Shown here piece by piece: positions 8,811 to 18,195 of a stretch of DNA of 64,000 bases (position 1 is its first letter; every line of letters begins with the position of its first letter). The DNA is from Hahellaceae bacterium (GTDB taxonomy: Bacteria; Pseudomonadota; Gammaproteobacteria; Pseudomonadales; Oleiphilaceae). The stretch is taken from positions 60,456-124,455 of the forward strand of contig JADJWY010000024.1 of the NCBI GenBank assembly GCA_016716085.1. Direction: 5' to 3'. The translations under genes were made by a program, and so were the position numbers. The notes beneath the pieces are model-generated. The model was not told the DNA's origin, did not search any database, and saw nothing but the letters and a program-made list of their open reading frames with translations.

Positions 8811-9479
8811 ATGGCCGGCACTTCCAAGCCTAAAAAACTGTTTGAAAAATTCTTCGATAAAGCTCTGAGCGAGATGAAAGAGCGTCAGGAAAAACTGCAT
8901 ACCCAGGTCAGTCAGTGGATGTCGAAGGCAGAGAAAGAGTTGCGCGTGGAGGAGTCGGTCAAGAGCATCTCCAGCAAAATTGAACAGATGCAGAAGTCCC
9001 AGCTGGAAACGATGGGGCAATGGCAGCAAGAGTTTGAAAATCGTTTTCAGCAAATGCTGGATTTTCAGAAGCAGATGATGGACTCCATGATGTCCTCAGC
9101 CAAAGCGAAGCCAGCGGCGCCGAGGGGAGCGACGCCTGTTAAGGCACCTGCCAAGCCAGCTTCTGCGGGTGCGCCGGGTGCTGCAACTCAAGCCAAAGCA
9201 GGCTCCAAACCCAAGGTAGCGGCCAAACCGAAGGCAGAAAAATCCGTTAAACCCAAGGTGGCGGCCAAACCGAAGGCAGAAACATCCGTCAAACCCAAGG
9301 CGCCCGTCAAACCCAAAGCATCATCCAAACCTAAAGCACCCACTAAACCTAAAGCAGCTGCGAAACCTAAAGCAGCTGCGAAACCTAAGGCTGCGGCCAA
9401 ACCGAAAGCCGCAAAAGCGGCTCCGGTTTCTGCCGATGGAAAGGGCGACTCTGGAGCGCAGGGAAGCCCTGCCGCGTAA
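8811..9479 (+). CDS. phasin-like protein with Lys-Pro-Ala repeat tail
   Basis: A 222-residue protein in two parts. Residues 1-95 are charged and helical with heptad-like spacing (KLFEKFFDKALSEMKERQEK and on to MMDSMMSS), like phasins that coat polyhydroxyalkanoate granules. Residues 96-222 are a low-complexity tail built on KPKA units, like histone H1 or the AlgP tail, and would bind DNA or other polyanions. Possible roles are a granule coat that links to the nucleoid, or a DNA-binding protein alone. No PHA synthase gene is in the window, so phasin is an inference from the helix. Confidence 0.82.
   Translation: MAGTSKPKKLFEKFFDKALSEMKERQEKLHTQVSQWMSKAEKELRVEESVKSISSKIEQMQKSQLETMGQWQQEFENRFQQMLDFQKQMMDSMMSSAKAKPAAPRGATPVKAPAKPASAGAPGAATQAKAGSKPKVAAKPKAEKSVKPKVAAKPKAETSVKPKAPVKPKASSKPKAPTKPKAAAKPKAAAKPKAAAKPKAAKAAPVSADGKGDSGAQGSPAA
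9208..9420 (+). repeat. tandem Lys-Pro-Lys-Ala coding repeats
   Basis: A run of KPKx(A/S)x units inside the gene at 8811. Two 42-bp copies (from about 9208 and 9250) are nearly identical, coding KPKVAAKPKAEKSV and KPKVAAKPKAETSV. Shorter 15-bp KPKAA units follow near 9345-9405. Such arrays change copy number easily. Confidence 0.85.
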
Positions 9480-9608
9480 GATATTCTGAACGGTGATAAA
9501 TTAAACGGGGTAGTAAGTGTAAACTGAATGCCCGGTCACACAAATGACAAGGCTTCTTTGGGACAATAGCGCCGTATTTTAACCTCAAAGCAAGCCTTGG
9601 AATTTGAC

Positions 9609-10619
9609 ATGTTTCTCTCTCTCAAACGTTCCCTGTTGTGTGCACTGCCTCTGATGCTGGGTGCTGAAGTTACATTGGCTGAAGTGCCCACGCGGACGTT
9701 CTGTTCCTGGGATCCGGTCGGTGCTAATGGCCCTCTGGTGACCATGGTCAATGAAATGAAGCCTAAGGCCCTTGCCTGGGGTGCGAACCTGGATGTCAAA
9801 GCCTATACAGACGAGAAAATTGCCTCTAACGATTTCAAAGCCGGTGCTTGCGATGCCGTGCTGGTGACAGAGGTGATGGCGCGGGAGTACAACCGCTTTA
9901 CAGGAACCCTGGGAGCTGTCGGCGCGATTCCGGGAGAGGACGAGTTGCGTTCTCTGCTGACAACATTGTCGGATCCCAAAGCAAAGCCGCTGATGCGGGA
10001 AGGCAAATATGAGATCGGGGGTATTGTGCCCATCGGTGCGGTTTTCATATTTGTGCGCGACCGTAATGTCGACAGTGTAGAAAAATTCCAGGGCAAAAAA
10101 ATGGCCGTGTTTGACAATGACCCGGTTGCCAAAACGATGGTGCGTCGTGTCGGCGGCTCGGTGGTCGGGGCCAGTCTGTCCAGTTTCGCGGGCTACTTCA
10201 ATAATGGCAGCGTTGACATTATTTTTGCGCCAGCGGTAGCCTTTGACACGATGGAGCTCTACCGTGGCATAGAAGGTGGCGGTGGCATCCTGTCATTCCC
10301 TCTGCTGCAAACCTCCATGCAGATTGTTGTCAATGCAGAGCGTTTCGACGAAAACTTTGGCCAGAATATGCGTTCATGGATCCACTCCCAGTTAGATACC
10401 ATTCTTGAGCGGGTGCATACCGCTGAGAAAACGATCCCGTCAAAATATTGGGTCAGCATTCCTGAAACGCGCCATGATGAATACAGTCAGTTCATGCGTG
10501 AGTCCCGTATCAGCCTGATGAATGATGGTTTGTACGACCAGAAGGCCTTGCAGGTCATGAAGCGTGTACGCTGCCGCCATGCACCACAGGCGGGTGAGTG
10601 CTCCACCAACGACGAGTAA
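9609..10619 (+). CDS. putative periplasmic solute-binding protein (DUF6091-like)
   Basis: About 336 residues with a clear signal peptide (MFLSLKRSLLCALPLMLG, cleavage near TLA-EV). I chose the ATG at 9609 over the in-frame TTG at 9597 because it gives a normal signal peptide. The mature part resembles type-2 periplasmic binding proteins: FCSWDPVGANGP at the start, KFQGKKMAVFDNDPVAKTMV in the middle and a CRHAPQAGEC pair of cysteines at the end. No transporter membrane subunits are adjacent, so its partner and ligand are unknown. Confidence 0.8.
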   Translation: MFLSLKRSLLCALPLMLGAEVTLAEVPTRTFCSWDPVGANGPLVTMVNEMKPKALAWGANLDVKAYTDEKIASNDFKAGACDAVLVTEVMAREYNRFTGTLGAVGAIPGEDELRSLLTTLSDPKAKPLMREGKYEIGGIVPIGAVFIFVRDRNVDSVEKFQGKKMAVFDNDPVAKTMVRRVGGSVVGASLSSFAGYFNNGSVDIIFAPAVAFDTMELYRGIEGGGGILSFPLLQTSMQIVVNAERFDENFGQNMRSWIHSQLDTILERVHTAEKTIPSKYWVSIPETRHDEYSQFMRESRISLMNDGLYDQKALQVMKRVRCRHAPQAGECSTNDE

Positions 10620-10689
10620 GGTTAAAGGTCGGCTCGCAATTAAACTGACTCGGGCGAGTCAGCGCGAGCTACAGCACCTGAGCGCATTC

Positions 10690-10716
10690 AAAGGCTCCGC
10701 TAGTCGGGGCTTTTTT
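10690..10716 (+). terminator. rho-independent terminator after the solute-binding protein
   Basis: A 9-bp stem with two G-U pairs (AAAGGCTCC and GGGGCTTTT), a 7-base loop and a run of six T. An 18-base near-perfect palindrome with no T run lies just upstream at 10645-10662. Confidence 0.8.
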
Positions 10717-10794
10717 AGAGCTTGGAAAAAGGCGACGGATTGCTATACAGTGCATTGTTTGTTCAATCAATGTTAATAACAATCCTGAACCCTG

Positions 10795-12591
10795 ATGCTA
10801 GAAGACGTTTTCAAACGGCCGGTCAGACCCCGCCGATCGTCCATTCCCGGTTGGCTGTTTCCCGCCTACCGCCTGATGGCCAGTCAGGGTTATCAGACCA
10901 AATTCTATCTGATTTCCATTTTTACCGCAGTCCCACTCCTGGTACTTTCACTGGTGCTGATGGATGATCTCTTCAATTCTTTTCGTCAGAACGATGCCAT
11001 CCGCGAGCGCCTGAGGCGCATTGAAGTGTTGAATGAATTACGCTGGGGGCTGGAGGATGTCAGGGATTTATCCGTCCGTCGGGAAGTCAGTTCTGATGAT
11101 GTCATCGAGCGGCTGTATTCCCAGTCACGTGGCCAGGCACTTGAGCACCTTGAAGCGTTGCGGCCCTCCGGCAAAGGCCCGTTAAAACGTGCCGAAGAGG
11201 AGTACATTGAACGTATTCGTAACGAGCTGAGTGAGAGTCCTGTGCCGCCGGGGGCAGGAGGCTTGCGACTGTCTCAGGTGTTTGAGAATGCTAACGGTGC
11301 AACCCTGGTGCTGCGGGAATGGGTGGTTACGCTTGGACGAATGGGGCGGGCGCTGACGCCGGAAAATCAGGCATTGCAGCTTGAATTGGATCAGATCAGT
11401 GAGCTGGTTTTCCGCCTGTCGAGATGCTTAGGTAGCCTGAGGGCCTATGGTGCGGCGCTGCTGGGACGCAACTACCTTGCGGAGGATGCCGCCGAGATGA
11501 TTGATATTGCGCTGAACGAGTTGGAGCGCGAACTGCAAATTCTGGATCTGAAAGTCGGGGCGAGAGGGGACCCGGAGGTCACCCGAATCGTGGCACGTAC
11601 CCGCGAAACCTATCACTTCATCGAACAGTCGTTCACTGCCGGCGGCCTGGAAACCCCGTGGCGCGTGTATTTTTCCCATCTGACAGAAACCTTGCAGGCC
11701 TATCGGAACTTTGAAAGTCATTTGCAACAGACGTTGAGTGATGATCTGAAGTCCTCGGCGCGCAGCGGCTTTAATAAACTCATCGGCATGGGCTTTCTGC
11801 TGTTTGCGACCATTGTGGTGTATATCTACCTCATGCTGGGACTTTATGTTTCGGTGATGAAATCGGTCAAAAATCTGGCTGAGTCGGCCAAGCGGGTCGC
11901 GCGTGGGGATCTGGAATCCCCCATCAAAGGTGAGACAGCCGATGAAATGCAGATTATCGCCGAGTCGATGGATGCCATGCGTCAGCAGTTGCAGATTCGA
12001 GAAAGGGAGCTGCGCGAGATCAGTCTTATCGACGGTCTGACCGGATTACGTAACCGGCGTTATTTCGACGAATCCCTGCTGGCACACTTTGCGCTCGGAA
12101 AACGGCGTAAAGGGCACTTTGCCCTGGTGTTGATTGACCTGGACTTCTTCAAGCAGATCAACGATCGCTATGGCCATGCAGCAGGTGATCATGTGTTGCA
12201 GGATGTCGCCAGTCATTTTAAAGACTTCTTCCGTCGCGAACGCGATGTGGTGGCGCGTTTTGGTGGTGAGGAGTTCAGCATCCTGTTACCCGAAACGGAG
12301 GGGGCTCAGGCGCTCAGCCTGATCGAACGATTGCGGAGTGTCATCGAGTCAGCCCAGATCTGCTTTGAAAGCCATGTGTTGCCGGTCACGATCAGTGCTG
12401 GGGTCGCCGTATTTGATGGGTATCTGCCGTTGACAGCGCAGGCGCTCATGCGCGCCGCTGACGAGGCGCTCTATCGGGCCAAGCGCAGTGGGCGTAATCG
12501 GGTGGAACTGGCGCAGCAGGAAGATCCGGGTGAAGACTGGGTGATGCCGGACGGCACGCCGGAAGCCTCACCGGACGCCGAAGCGCCCTGA
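10795..12591 (+). CDS. membrane-bound diguanylate cyclase with HAMP domain
   Basis: Makes cyclic di-GMP from two GTP. The 598-residue protein has a first membrane segment near residues 40-62, a roughly 260-residue sensor region that is helical and probably periplasmic, a second segment near 335-352 (FLLFATIVVYIYLMLGLYV), a HAMP linker (about 355-405), then a GGDEF domain. The active loop GGEEF is at residues 490-494. The inhibitory I-site RERD sits five residues before it, so product feedback is likely. There is no EAL domain. It stands alone after a terminator. Confidence 0.93.
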   Translation: MLEDVFKRPVRPRRSSIPGWLFPAYRLMASQGYQTKFYLISIFTAVPLLVLSLVLMDDLFNSFRQNDAIRERLRRIEVLNELRWGLEDVRDLSVRREVSSDDVIERLYSQSRGQALEHLEALRPSGKGPLKRAEEEYIERIRNELSESPVPPGAGGLRLSQVFENANGATLVLREWVVTLGRMGRALTPENQALQLELDQISELVFRLSRCLGSLRAYGAALLGRNYLAEDAAEMIDIALNELERELQILDLKVGARGDPEVTRIVARTRETYHFIEQSFTAGGLETPWRVYFSHLTETLQAYRNFESHLQQTLSDDLKSSARSGFNKLIGMGFLLFATIVVYIYLMLGLYVSVMKSVKNLAESAKRVARGDLESPIKGETADEMQIIAESMDAMRQQLQIRERELREISLIDGLTGLRNRRYFDESLLAHFALGKRRKGHFALVLIDLDFFKQINDRYGHAAGDHVLQDVASHFKDFFRRERDVVARFGGEEFSILLPETEGAQALSLIERLRSVIESAQICFESHVLPVTISAGVAVFDGYLPLTAQALMRAADEALYRAKRSGRNRVELAQQEDPGEDWVMPDGTPEASPDAEAP

Positions 12592-12623
12592 GCGAGGCCG
12601 CAATTGCGCGGTAGGATCCAGGA

Positions 12624-14486
12624 TCAGAAACGGTAGGCGCCGGACTCAATTTGCTGGAGAACCTCCTGTGTCAGGGGCTGGTAGGCGTCAGAGCCCGGCA
12701 GCCATACCAGGACCTGATCGCCGGCCTTGTCCAATGAATACCCGGTGTTTTTGAGATCGACCTTGCGGTATTTGAAGGTGCCGGTTTTCTCAATTGCATC
12801 CGTGATACGTAAAAACACTGGAATCGCGTAGGGTGGTAACTGACCCTGCAACCCTGCCAGAAGCGCTTTACCATCTACCGGGCGCTCTGGATCGATCGGC
12901 ACCAGGGTTGCCATGCCCGCTTTACCATTGGTGTTGGGGATTTCGACACCGTAGACAATGGCCTCCTGGATACCACCGATGCGATCGAAGGCATTTTCAA
13001 CTTCCGTGGTTGACACGTTTTCACCTTTCCAGCGGTAGGTATCCCCCATGCGGTCAACGAACTGTAGGTGCCGACAGCCTATATTGCGTAGCACATCGCC
13101 GGTATTGAACCAGGCGTCACCTTTGCGGAAGGCGTCGCGCAGAATGGCTTTTTCCGTCGCCTCTTTCTGGCTGTAGCCCTCGAAGTTCCACTTGGGCGTA
13201 ATCTTGCCCAGCAACAGCCCGGGTTCACCTTTCGTCACGCGCTGTAAGCGGCCTTTCGCATCGCGAATCGGTTCGCGGGTGCCTTCATGGAATTTGACCA
13301 GCTCAAACGGCGCAGTCGAAAAGCCCACAGTATTATCCAGATTCAGGAAATTACTGAAGCCCACATTTCCTTCACTGGCCCCGTACAGCTCTGAAATCTG
13401 TTCGATGCCAAAGCGATCCTTAAAAGCTTTCCAGATGGAGGGACGTAAGCCGTTCCCGACCATCATGCGTAGCGGGTGCTGCCGATCATCCGGGCGTTCC
13501 GGCTGATTGAGCAGGTAACGGCAGAGTTCACCGACATAGCCAAAGCAGGTGGCATTGTAGCGACGGACATCATTCCAGAATTCACTGGCGCTGAATTTCC
13601 GTCGCACGGCGATGGCCGAACCCCCGGCCAGCGCTGCACCCCAGCAAACGAGCAGGGCGGTGCCGTGGTAGAAGGGCAGAGTCACGTAAATCACATCGTC
13701 GGGTGTCAGACTGAGGCACATGTGTCCAAAGCCGCCATAGGCCTTGAACCATTTACGGTGGCTGCTGGGTGCGGCCTTGGGCAAGCCGGTGGTCCCGGAG
13801 GTAAACAGGTAGACAGCCGTATCGCCCGCCTGATTCGGGGTGGCCAGCACCGGATTGGTGGTGGGACATTTTTCCAGGGCGCTTGCGATATTCACATACC
13901 CTTTGGGCGCCTTGCCGGTTTTCATGCGGGAGTCATCATCGGGCACAAACAGGACATTCGTGGCGGTCAGGTTGTTAATCTCGGCGCGTGCCGACTCAAA
14001 GGCCTCGACTTGCTCTTCACCAATCACAAAAAGTTTGGGCTGGGTCAGGTTGAGACTGTGGGCCAGTACATGGCCACGCTGGGAGGTATTGATCATGGCC
14101 GCCGCTGCGCCTACTTTATTCGCGCCGATCAGGGCGGCAAACAGTTCGGGACGGTTTTCCAGATTGATGGCGACGACATCACCGCGCGTGAGTCCCTGCG
14201 CGCGGAAATAATGGGCGAACTGATTGGCCCAGGCGTTCAGCTGTTCATAGCTGAGTGTCAGATCCCGATACATCAGTGCGGGGCGCCGTGCAAAGCGCAC
14301 GGCGTTATCGGCGATCACATCGGCCATGGTAAAGGCTTTTTTGGGCTTGAGCAGGGCAAAGTAGTAGTACCCTTTCAACAAGGAAGGCAGTTTACGGGCG
14401 GCCCACGGCAATTGGGCAGCAATATCCTTCAAGGTAATACGTTCGCTTACTGCCGGTTCAGCTGCAGTCACGTCGGGTGTCGTCAT
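12624..14486 (-). CDS. atuH: acyl-CoA synthetase AtuH
   Basis: Activates a carboxylic acid to its CoA thioester with ATP; in the acyclic-terpene pathway the expected substrates are citronellate or geranylate-type acids. The 620-residue AMP-forming ligase has the P-loop-like YLFTSGTTGLPKAAPSSH, a QISELYGASEGNVGF motif and the hinge region WFNTGDVLRN / FVDRMGDTYRWKGENVS, as in the long-chain (very-long-chain type) acyl-CoA synthetases. It is the last gene of the operon, 9 bp after atuG. The symbol rests on position matching atuH of Pseudomonas aeruginosa. Confidence 0.88.
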   Translation of the reverse strand: MTTPDVTAAEPAVSERITLKDIAAQLPWAARKLPSLLKGYYYFALLKPKKAFTMADVIADNAVRFARRPALMYRDLTLSYEQLNAWANQFAHYFRAQGLTRGDVVAINLENRPELFAALIGANKVGAAAAMINTSQRGHVLAHSLNLTQPKLFVIGEEQVEAFESARAEINNLTATNVLFVPDDDSRMKTGKAPKGYVNIASALEKCPTTNPVLATPNQAGDTAVYLFTSGTTGLPKAAPSSHRKWFKAYGGFGHMCLSLTPDDVIYVTLPFYHGTALLVCWGAALAGGSAIAVRRKFSASEFWNDVRRYNATCFGYVGELCRYLLNQPERPDDRQHPLRMMVGNGLRPSIWKAFKDRFGIEQISELYGASEGNVGFSNFLNLDNTVGFSTAPFELVKFHEGTREPIRDAKGRLQRVTKGEPGLLLGKITPKWNFEGYSQKEATEKAILRDAFRKGDAWFNTGDVLRNIGCRHLQFVDRMGDTYRWKGENVSTTEVENAFDRIGGIQEAIVYGVEIPNTNGKAGMATLVPIDPERPVDGKALLAGLQGQLPPYAIPVFLRITDAIEKTGTFKYRKVDLKNTGYSLDKAGDQVLVWLPGSDAYQPLTQEVLQQIESGAYRF

Positions 14487-14495
14487 CGTGTTTCC

Positions 14496-15326
14496 TTAGT
14501 CGTCTATGAACAGATCCGTCATGAGCATCTTGCCTGATTCCAGTTGATGCCGGTAGCCCTCAAAATCGGAAATGCCCTCCGCCTTTAGCACCTCTTCGTC
14601 AATCAACCATTGGCCGCTATAGTCACGCGCTGGTTTGCATACAATCGCATAGGCCGCATCCGCCATGATGCGTGGGCTGCGTGCAGCTTCCAACGCAGCT
14701 GGCGAGCCCGCTTCGAACTCGACCGCTGCAGTGGCGATCAAGGTGCGTGGCCACAGGGAATTGACGGCGATGCCATAGCGCCGGAACTCTTCGGCCATCC
14801 CTAAGGTCAACATCGACATGCCATACTTGGTCAGGGTATAGGGGCTATAGTTGCGGAACCAGCGCGGGTTAAGGCTGATCGGCGGTGACAGGTTGAGTAT
14901 ATGAGGATTCTCGCTTTTCTTGAGCCAGGGTAAAACTGCCTGCGTCATCCCCAGTACGGCGCGGGTATTGACCTGGTGCATCAGATCAAAACGCTTGAGG
15001 GGTGTTTTCTCTGCACCGCTTAACTTGATGGCACCCGCGTTGTTGATGAGCACATCAATGCCGCCAAAGTGTTCCGCCGCGTGTCGTGCGGCGTCCACCA
15101 TCGCCTCTTCGTCCCGCACATCCAGCGTCAGGGCCAGTGCGTTTCCGCCTGCATCCCGAACTTCCTCCGCTACCGAATGAATGGTGCCGGGCAGTTTCGG
15201 GTGCGGTTCGCTCGATTTGGCAGCAATTACAAGGTTAGCCCCATCGCGGGCGCATCTCAGCGCTATCTCCCGCCCAATCCCCCGCGATGAGCCTGTAATA
15301 AAGAGTGTTTTGCCTTTCAGGGTCAT
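14496..15326 (-). CDS. atuG: short-chain dehydrogenase AtuG
   Basis: NAD(P)-dependent oxidoreductase of 276 residues, close to the HSDL2-type SDRs. It has the nucleotide motif TGSSRGIG (11-18), NNAGA (95-99), Ser147 and the catalytic pair Tyr163/Lys167 in YTLTK. Its exact step in terpene breakdown is not settled; oxidation of a hydroxyacyl intermediate or of the alcohol/aldehyde is possible. It starts four bases inside the end of atuF (ATGA overlap), so the two are translationally coupled. Confidence 0.88.
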   Translation of the reverse strand: MTLKGKTLFITGSSRGIGREIALRCARDGANLVIAAKSSEPHPKLPGTIHSVAEEVRDAGGNALALTLDVRDEEAMVDAARHAAEHFGGIDVLINNAGAIKLSGAEKTPLKRFDLMHQVNTRAVLGMTQAVLPWLKKSENPHILNLSPPISLNPRWFRNYSPYTLTKYGMSMLTLGMAEEFRRYGIAVNSLWPRTLIATAAVEFEAGSPAALEAARSPRIMADAAYAIVCKPARDYSGQWLIDEEVLKAEGISDFEGYRHQLESGKMLMTDLFIDD

Positions 15327-17347
15327 GCCGTTGCCTCCGTAGCTGAATGTGCGTCCTCGGGAGCTAAGGTAACCAGAACCTGTCGAATCTTGACCTGATC
15401 CCCCGCTTTGACTTGAAGCCGTTCGACAGTGCCATCCCGGTCGGCTTTCAGAGGATGCTCCATTTTCATGGCCTCCAGTATGACCAGGGTCTGGCCTTTG
15501 CGCACGGTGTCGCCAGCGTTAACCAGCACATTCACGATTGCGCCATCCATCGAGGCTTTAATAACGCCACTGGCACTTCCCGCAGCGGCTTCTGCCGGTT
15601 GATGGGTTTTGTCCTGGAAGGTCCAGGTGACACCCTGACGGTGCAGGAACAGCTGACGGTCTTTGATGAGGTAGTTCAGCGTCTGCTGAACGCCATCCAG
15701 CTCGTAGCGCAGCGTTTCATGGGTGAGTGTGACCACGGTGATGTCGATCTTTCTGGTCTCGTCACGCGCTGCAGTTCTCTCAGTAGCGTTTGCATTGCAA
15801 CTTATGCTGAACCGTTGCCCCCCCTCAGAGTAGAGATTCAGCTCAAGGGTCGTGTTGCCGCAGGCGAGTTCGCACGGCCATGGTGAGTGATTGGCGCTCC
15901 ACCAGTTGAAATGTGGCGCATCGGCCCGGTGCTGGTGGTGGTAAAACAACAGGCTGGCCAGCGCACCCACTTCCTGTGAAGGCGAAGGGGGCTGCATGGA
16001 CACATCCTGAACGAAATGCTGGCCGATGAAAGCGGTCGTTGCGTGGCCTGCGGCAAATTCGGGGTGCTGCAGAATATTGGCAAGGAAGTGCTGGTTGTTG
16101 GTCACACCAAACAACTGACAGTCCTGCACGGCACGTACCAGGCGGCGTCTTGCCTCCTCACGGTCCTCACCGTAGGCAATCACCTTGGCAATCATCGGGT
16201 CATAGTGGGGGCTGATAACCTGGTCAGTTCGTATCCCGTCGTCGATTCGCACTCCGACACCCTGTGCTGGCTGCCATTTGTATACCTGTCCCGTCTGAGG
16301 CATAAATTGGGTCGCGGGATCTTCGGCATACAGGCGCACTTCGATGGCGTGACCTCGCAGCTTCACTTCCTCCTGACTGACCGGCAGGCGTTGCCCGGCC
16401 GCTACTTTGATCTGCCATTCGACCAGATCAAAACCGGTGACCAGTTCGGTGACAGGATGTTCAACCTGAAGGCGCGTATTCATTTCCAGAAAATAGAAGT
16501 TGCGGTCGCGATCGACCAGGAATTCAACCGTTCCCGCCCCGACATACTGACAGGACAATGCCGCCTGGACAGCCGCCTTACCCATGCGCTGACGCAGATC
16601 CTCATCCACAAAGGGAGAGGGGGCTTCTTCCACCACTTTCTGGTGACGTCGCTGGATAGAGCAATCCCTTTCGCCCAAATAGACGGCGTTGCCATGGGTG
16701 TCGGCAAAGACCTGAATTTCGATATGCCGGGGTTCAATCAGTGCTTTTTCAATGATGAGTTCGCCACTGCCAAAGGCGTTTGTCGCCTCTGAGCGTGCGG
16801 TCCGAATCTGTTCTGCGAGTTCACTGTCTTCGAATACCAGGCGCATGCCGCGACCACCGCCCCCGGCGCTGGCTTTGATCATCACGGGAAAACCAATCCG
16901 GCGCGCTTCGCGAATCAGGGTGTCTTCATTCTGATCGGCCCCCTCGTAGCCCGGAATACAGGGAACATCTGCCTCAATCATGGCGATCTTGGACAGACGT
17001 TTGCTGCCCATCAATTCAATGGCATTGACCGGAGGGCCGATGAAAGTAATACCGGCCGCCTGGCATTTGTCAGCAAAGGTACAGTTCTCCGAGAGAAAGC
17101 CGTAGCCGGGGTGAACGGCATCTGCCCCGGTTTTTCGACAGGCGTCCAGAATAGCCTCGGCACGCAGGTAGGATTGACCAACGGGTGCCGGACCGATCAG
17201 GACGGCTTCATCGGCAAGACTCACATGAGGGGCATGCCGGTCGGCCTCACTGAAGACCGCAACGGTGCGGTATCCCAAAGCGCGGGCGCTGCGCATGACG
17301 CGACAGGCAATCTCGCCCCGGTTAGCAATTAAAATTTTGGTGAACAT
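15323..17347 (-). CDS. atuF: geranyl-CoA carboxylase alpha (biotin) subunit AtuF
   Basis: Carboxylates biotin with ATP and bicarbonate for transfer to cis-geranyl-CoA by AtuC. I place the start at the ATG at 17347, with AGGAG 8 bases upstream and the conserved MFTKILIANRGEIACRVM following; the frame stays open 50 codons further up but without homology. The 674 residues hold biotin carboxylase with the ATP-grasp loop GGGGRGMRLVF and the EMNTRLQVEHPVTE motif, a linker domain, and a C-terminal biotin carrier domain with biotinyl-lysine motif EAMKMEH. Homology alone cannot exclude methylcrotonyl-CoA carboxylase; the operon context favours geranyl. Confidence 0.92.
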   Translation of the reverse strand: MFTKILIANRGEIACRVMRSARALGYRTVAVFSEADRHAPHVSLADEAVLIGPAPVGQSYLRAEAILDACRKTGADAVHPGYGFLSENCTFADKCQAAGITFIGPPVNAIELMGSKRLSKIAMIEADVPCIPGYEGADQNEDTLIREARRIGFPVMIKASAGGGGRGMRLVFEDSELAEQIRTARSEATNAFGSGELIIEKALIEPRHIEIQVFADTHGNAVYLGERDCSIQRRHQKVVEEAPSPFVDEDLRQRMGKAAVQAALSCQYVGAGTVEFLVDRDRNFYFLEMNTRLQVEHPVTELVTGFDLVEWQIKVAAGQRLPVSQEEVKLRGHAIEVRLYAEDPATQFMPQTGQVYKWQPAQGVGVRIDDGIRTDQVISPHYDPMIAKVIAYGEDREEARRRLVRAVQDCQLFGVTNNQHFLANILQHPEFAAGHATTAFIGQHFVQDVSMQPPSPSQEVGALASLLFYHHQHRADAPHFNWWSANHSPWPCELACGNTTLELNLYSEGGQRFSISCNANATERTAARDETRKIDITVVTLTHETLRYELDGVQQTLNYLIKDRQLFLHRQGVTWTFQDKTHQPAEAAAGSASGVIKASMDGAIVNVLVNAGDTVRKGQTLVILEAMKMEHPLKADRDGTVERLQVKAGDQVKIRQVLVTLAPEDAHSATEATA

Positions 17348-17363
17348 ACAGGGTGCTCCTCGC

Positions 17364-18182
17364 TTAATTCGCCCAGGCAGGCAGTCGTTTTTGCATAAAC
17401 GCCAGGGTGCCTTCCTGACCTTCCTTGCCCTGAACCGCTGCCGAAAATTGTTTGGCGGCGACATCGAGAAGGTTTTCCAATTCCTTGTCACTGGCAACGT
17501 CTGCAGCGGCCAACAGCAGGGCTTTGGTCACCGCATTCGCGCCGGGGGCGCAGCGGCGCACCTGTTCGAGGGTCTCATTCAACCGTTGATCCAGGGCCTC
17601 GCCAGAGTCGACACAGACGTGGACCAGGCCCAATCGAAGGGCCTCTGTGCCATCAAAACGGGCACCCAGCAAAGCCAGTCGACGCGCCTGGGTCAATCCG
17701 ATCCGTTTGACCACGAAGGGTGCAATCTGGGCCGGTGGCAGGCCCAGGCCAGTCTCCGGTAGGCCGAATTTGGCGTCTTTGTGGGCAATGGCGACATCGC
17801 TGATACAGGCCAGACCAAAACCACCCCCCAGCACCGCGCCCTCGATTACGGCGATGACGGTTTGCGGGGCTCGATTAACCAGGGTGATCATGCGGCCAAA
17901 CTCGCGGTTCAGGGCCTCAAATGGGTCGCTCTCGTTTTTCCCGAGTCGTGAACGGGCATTGGCCATGTCTTTGATATCACCACCGGCACAGAAGTGACCT
18001 TCTGCACCGCGCAGAACGACGGCGCGTAAGTCGTCGCGAGTGCGAATGGCCTCGAAGACCGCCATCAGCTCCTGCACCATTTGCAGACTCATGGCGTTGC
18101 GGCTCTGCGGGCGATTCAGGGTGATGTGAAGGCAGCCCCGGTCTTCCCGTAGCAGCAAAGTTTCACAGGTGGGTAAACTCAT
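17364..18182 (-). CDS. atuE: isohexenylglutaconyl-CoA hydratase AtuE
   Basis: Crotonase-fold enzyme expected to add water to isohexenylglutaconyl-CoA, the step after carboxylation. The 272 residues include the oxyanion-hole segments GAEGHFCAGGDIKDM and IEGAVLGGGFGLACISDVAIA, and the FGLPETGLGLPPAQ loop where catalytic acids lie in this family. It lies 16 bp before atuF and 13 bp after atuD. The specific substrate is assigned from the operon, not from the fold. Confidence 0.88.
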   Translation of the reverse strand: MSLPTCETLLLREDRGCLHITLNRPQSRNAMSLQMVQELMAVFEAIRTRDDLRAVVLRGAEGHFCAGGDIKDMANARSRLGKNESDPFEALNREFGRMITLVNRAPQTVIAVIEGAVLGGGFGLACISDVAIAHKDAKFGLPETGLGLPPAQIAPFVVKRIGLTQARRLALLGARFDGTEALRLGLVHVCVDSGEALDQRLNETLEQVRRCAPGANAVTKALLLAAADVASDKELENLLDVAAKQFSAAVQGKEGQEGTLAFMQKRLPAWAN

Positions 18183-18195
18183 GTCGCCTCCTTAC

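Noticed and set aside
10645..10662. An 18-base palindrome after the solute-binding protein
   Set aside because: As a terminator it lacks a T run; the real terminator follows at 10690. It may be an operator but nothing supports that.
13476..14537. A 353-codon open frame on the plus strand opposite atuH
   Set aside because: It is complementary to a well-conserved acyl-CoA synthetase, has no family motif and reflects codon bias.
16016..16792. A 258-codon open frame opposite atuF
   Set aside because: Antisense of the biotin carboxylase domain, no ribosome site or motif.
17197..17497. Longer version of atuF starting at 17497
   Set aside because: The extra 50 residues have no homology and overlap atuE; ATG 17347 has the ribosome site and the conserved start.
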